Source: Halomonas saccharevitans
Lineage (GTDB): Bacteria > Pseudomonadota > Gammaproteobacteria > Pseudomonadales > Halomonadaceae
Direction of reading: 5' to 3'
NCBI RefSeq assembly: GCF_900116405.1
Contig: NZ_FPAQ01000017.1
Location: 1 to 64,000, forward strand
DNA length: 64,000 nt
Part shown: positions 62,799 to 64,000 of the stretch, piece by piece
Layout of the letters: each line of letters opens with the position of its first letter
Numbering within the stretch: position 1 is the first letter of the stretch
Position numbers and translations under genes: made by a program
Notes under the pieces: model-generated
Seen by the model: the letters and a program-made list of their open reading frames with translations, nothing else
Told to the model about the DNA's origin: nothing
The model's database searches: none

Positions 62799-63520
62799 GG
62801 CTCGCCCCCTTGCCAGCCGGCACGGTCGTAGCGCGGCACCAGCTCGCGCAGGATGCGCCGCACGTAGTGGCGGTTCTCGCGCTCGGCCCAGTCGGCGCGG
62901 CGAGTGTGGCGCTCCACGCTGCTCCACCACACGGCGGGATCATCGCCGGCCGCGCGAGCCAGGCGCTGGTCGCGATAGACCCAGCCCAGCCCGCCGTTGT
63001 AAGCGGAGAGCGCCATCGCCCAGTGGTTGCAGGTGTCGGCGGCGTCCAGGCGGCGCCAGTGCCAGCGGTTGTAGCGGGCCTGGGCGCGCATCGCCCAGGC
63101 GGGCGAATAGGGGGCGGCCTCGCCCAGGTCGGGGTAGATCTCGGCGATCCACTCGCTGGTCGAGGGCATGAACTGGGAGAGCCCCTGGGCGCCCACCGGG
63201 CTCTCGGCGCCGCTGCGCCAGGCGCTCTCCTGGTGGATCTGCGCGGCATGCACCGTTACCGGCGCCGGCAGCCCGAACTCCTGCTGCACGATGCGCGTCA
63301 GCTCGCGCTGGTAATGGGCGGCGTTGCCGGGGATGCCCTGGGCGCTGGCCACGCAGCTGACCAGCAGCCCGGCGGACAGCAGCCACAGCACCAGCAGGAC
63401 CTTGCCGGTACGGGTCTTGAGCGAGGCCAGCAGCAGCCACAGTCCACCCGCGATCAGCAGACTGCCTATCCCCAGGGCCTCGAAACAGTCGCGGATGTCA
63501 CGGCGTGCGCGGGGCGTCAT
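62789..63520 (-). CDS. Phage lytic transglycosylase endolysin
   Basis: Protein of 243 residues with two N-terminal hydrophobic segments and an SLT-type lytic transglycosylase domain. The catalytic glutamate is in HAAQIHQESAW; GLSQFMPSTSEW and ALSAYNGGLGWV complete the fold. The hydrophobic start suggests a signal-anchor-release or Sec-exported endolysin. It replaces the lysozyme-type enzyme of Mu. ATGA overlap links it to the small gene upstream. Confidence 0.88.
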   Translation of the reverse strand: MTPRARRDIRDCFEALGIGSLLIAGGLWLLLASLKTRTGKVLLVLWLLSAGLLVSCVASAQGIPGNAAHYQRELTRIVQQEFGLPAPVTVHAAQIHQESAWRSGAESPVGAQGLSQFMPSTSEWIAEIYPDLGEAAPYSPAWAMRAQARYNRWHWRRLDAADTCNHWAMALSAYNGGLGWVYRDQRLARAAGDDPAVWWSSVERHTRRADWAERENRHYVRRILRELVPRYDRAGWQGGEPCS

Positions 63521-63687
63521 GGCTGCGCCTCCTCGAGCACCACCCTGGCACGCGCCACGACGTCCTCGAGGCGCAGGTAAAGGGTCAGCAGCTTCACCCC
63601 AGGGGATGGTTGGCCTTGGAGCGCGTGGATCTGGGCGACCAGGCGGTCGCCCTCCTCGAGCAGCTCACGGGCGGTATCGGCGGCCAC
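63517..63687 (-). CDS. Small phage protein between holin and endolysin
   Basis: A 56-residue frame starting at GTG (VAADTARELLEEGDRLVAQI), too short for common gene callers. It begins one base after the holin stop, and its TGA overlaps the endolysin ATG (ATGA), the same coupling as the other genes here. It is predicted helical, with no membrane segment. Function unknown. Confidence 0.6.
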   Translation of the reverse strand: MAADTARELLEEGDRLVAQIHALQGQPSPGVKLLTLYLRLEDVVARARVVLEEAQP

Positions 63688-63688
63688 G

Positions 63689-64000
63689 TTACACCCCCAG
63701 GCCCAGCGCCAGGATGGCGGCGGCCATCACCGCCGCGCGGCGCAGGGTCGCCAGGCTGGCCTGGTGGCGCAGGTGACGGGCGCCGTTGCGCAAATCCTGG
63801 GCGGCCAGGCGATTGGCCTTGCGGAAGAAGTCGTGCGGGCGGGCGTAGTGGAAGATGGTGCGGTCGATCCAGTAGCCCAGGTAGGCACCGAAGGCCAGCT
63901 TGGACAGCGACCACACCAGCACGCCGAGCTGGTAGGGGGCGAGCCACGCCACCACGGCGGTGGCCAGCAGGGCCAGCAGCAGCCAGGGAAGCGCGCGCAG
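63689..64000 (-). CDS. Putative holin (5' end outside the window)
   Basis: The frame stays open to the window edge, so the start is missing; 103 residues are visible. Two hydrophobic segments (LPWLLLALLATAVVAWLAPY and VWSLSKLAFGAYLGYWIDRT) precede a basic cytoplasmic tail ending in a further hydrophobic stretch. Location directly before the endolysin and resemblance to Mu-like putative holins support the call. An internal GTG at 63955 is less likely to be the true start. Confidence 0.75.
   Translation of the reverse strand: MRALPWLLLALLATAVVAWLAPYQLGVLVWSLSKLAFGAYLGYWIDRTIFHYARPHDFFRKANRLAAQDLRNGARHLRHQASLATLRRAAVMAAAILALGLGV

Larger units (their letters stand above)
39248..64000 (-). mobile_element. 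Mu-like prophage, late half (partial, continues beyond window)
   Basis: About 24.7 kb of minus-strand genes follow the Mu late order: lysis, TraR, DUF2730, gp26-like, gp27/gp28 terminase, gp29 portal, gp30 MuF, gp31 morphogenesis, protease, capsid, gp36, gp37, gp38, sheath, tube, frameshifted chaperone, tape measure, gp43-gp48 baseplate, tail tip. A DGR closes the right end. The transposase genes and the other end are outside. The boundary near 39248 is a candidate only: a TG dinucleotide followed by two transposase-site-like repeats. Confidence 0.9.

Overview
The window reads as a high-GC gammaproteobacterial chromosome of the Halomonadaceae/Halomonas type. This is inferred from base composition, dense divergent gene pairs and gene content; no rRNA or marker gene is present to prove it. 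Bases 1 to about 39,250 are host chromosome. From there to the right edge lies the late half of a Mu-like transposable prophage, and its early (transposase) half is outside the window.

Host part, left to right: an M23 murein endopeptidase; a LysE exporter divergent from a MocR/PdxR-type PLP regulator; an ABC exporter; a divergent pair of L,D-transpeptidases; an SDR oxidoreductase. Bases 9.8-16.7 kb hold a compact surface/secretion locus. It has a sigma-54 activator of lower GC, an outer-membrane channel-like protein, and a convergent four-gene operon (Gly-rich repeat protein, small secreted protein, C39 peptidase, secreted protein with an RAGF motif). A near-perfect sigma-54 promoter precedes the operon. 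The layout recalls Fap-type functional amyloid loci but is not a standard fap operon. After it come a patatin phospholipase, PIN-PhoH ATPase, zinc-ribbon protein, PAS-GGDEF cyclase, UbiA prenyltransferase, serine hydrolase, SLC13 transporter, cold-shock protein, GMC oxidoreductase, CDF metal exporter, a truncated permease, NnrU, a PhoD phosphatase, a LOV-GGDEF-EAL photoreceptor, PgpA, ChaC, threonine ammonia-lyase, YnfA and an isocitrate dehydrogenase with an internal duplication.

Prophage part (minus strand, read right to left, nearly colinear with Mu gp22-gp48): holin, endolysin, spanins, a TraR/DksA protein, terminase (gp27-gp28 fused), portal, head genes, sheath and tube, a frameshifted tail-assembly chaperone, tape measure, baseplate. 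The module ends in a diversity-generating retroelement (DGR): variable tail-tip protein with VR, Avd, template repeat TR and reverse transcriptase. TR and VR are 131 bp each and differ at 9 positions, all of them adenines in the TR coding strand. A stem-loop with a GRNA-type tetraloop lies just beyond VR. The prophage end is marked by two ATTGGGAC boxes 22 bp apart. One small plus-strand gene (47802-48002) sits inside the late operon like a moron.

The DGR should let the phage diversify its receptor-binding tip. On the host side, two c-di-GMP proteins, one of them a predicted blue-light sensor, and the sigma-54 surface locus suggest regulated surface or biofilm behaviour, but a link between them is inference only.
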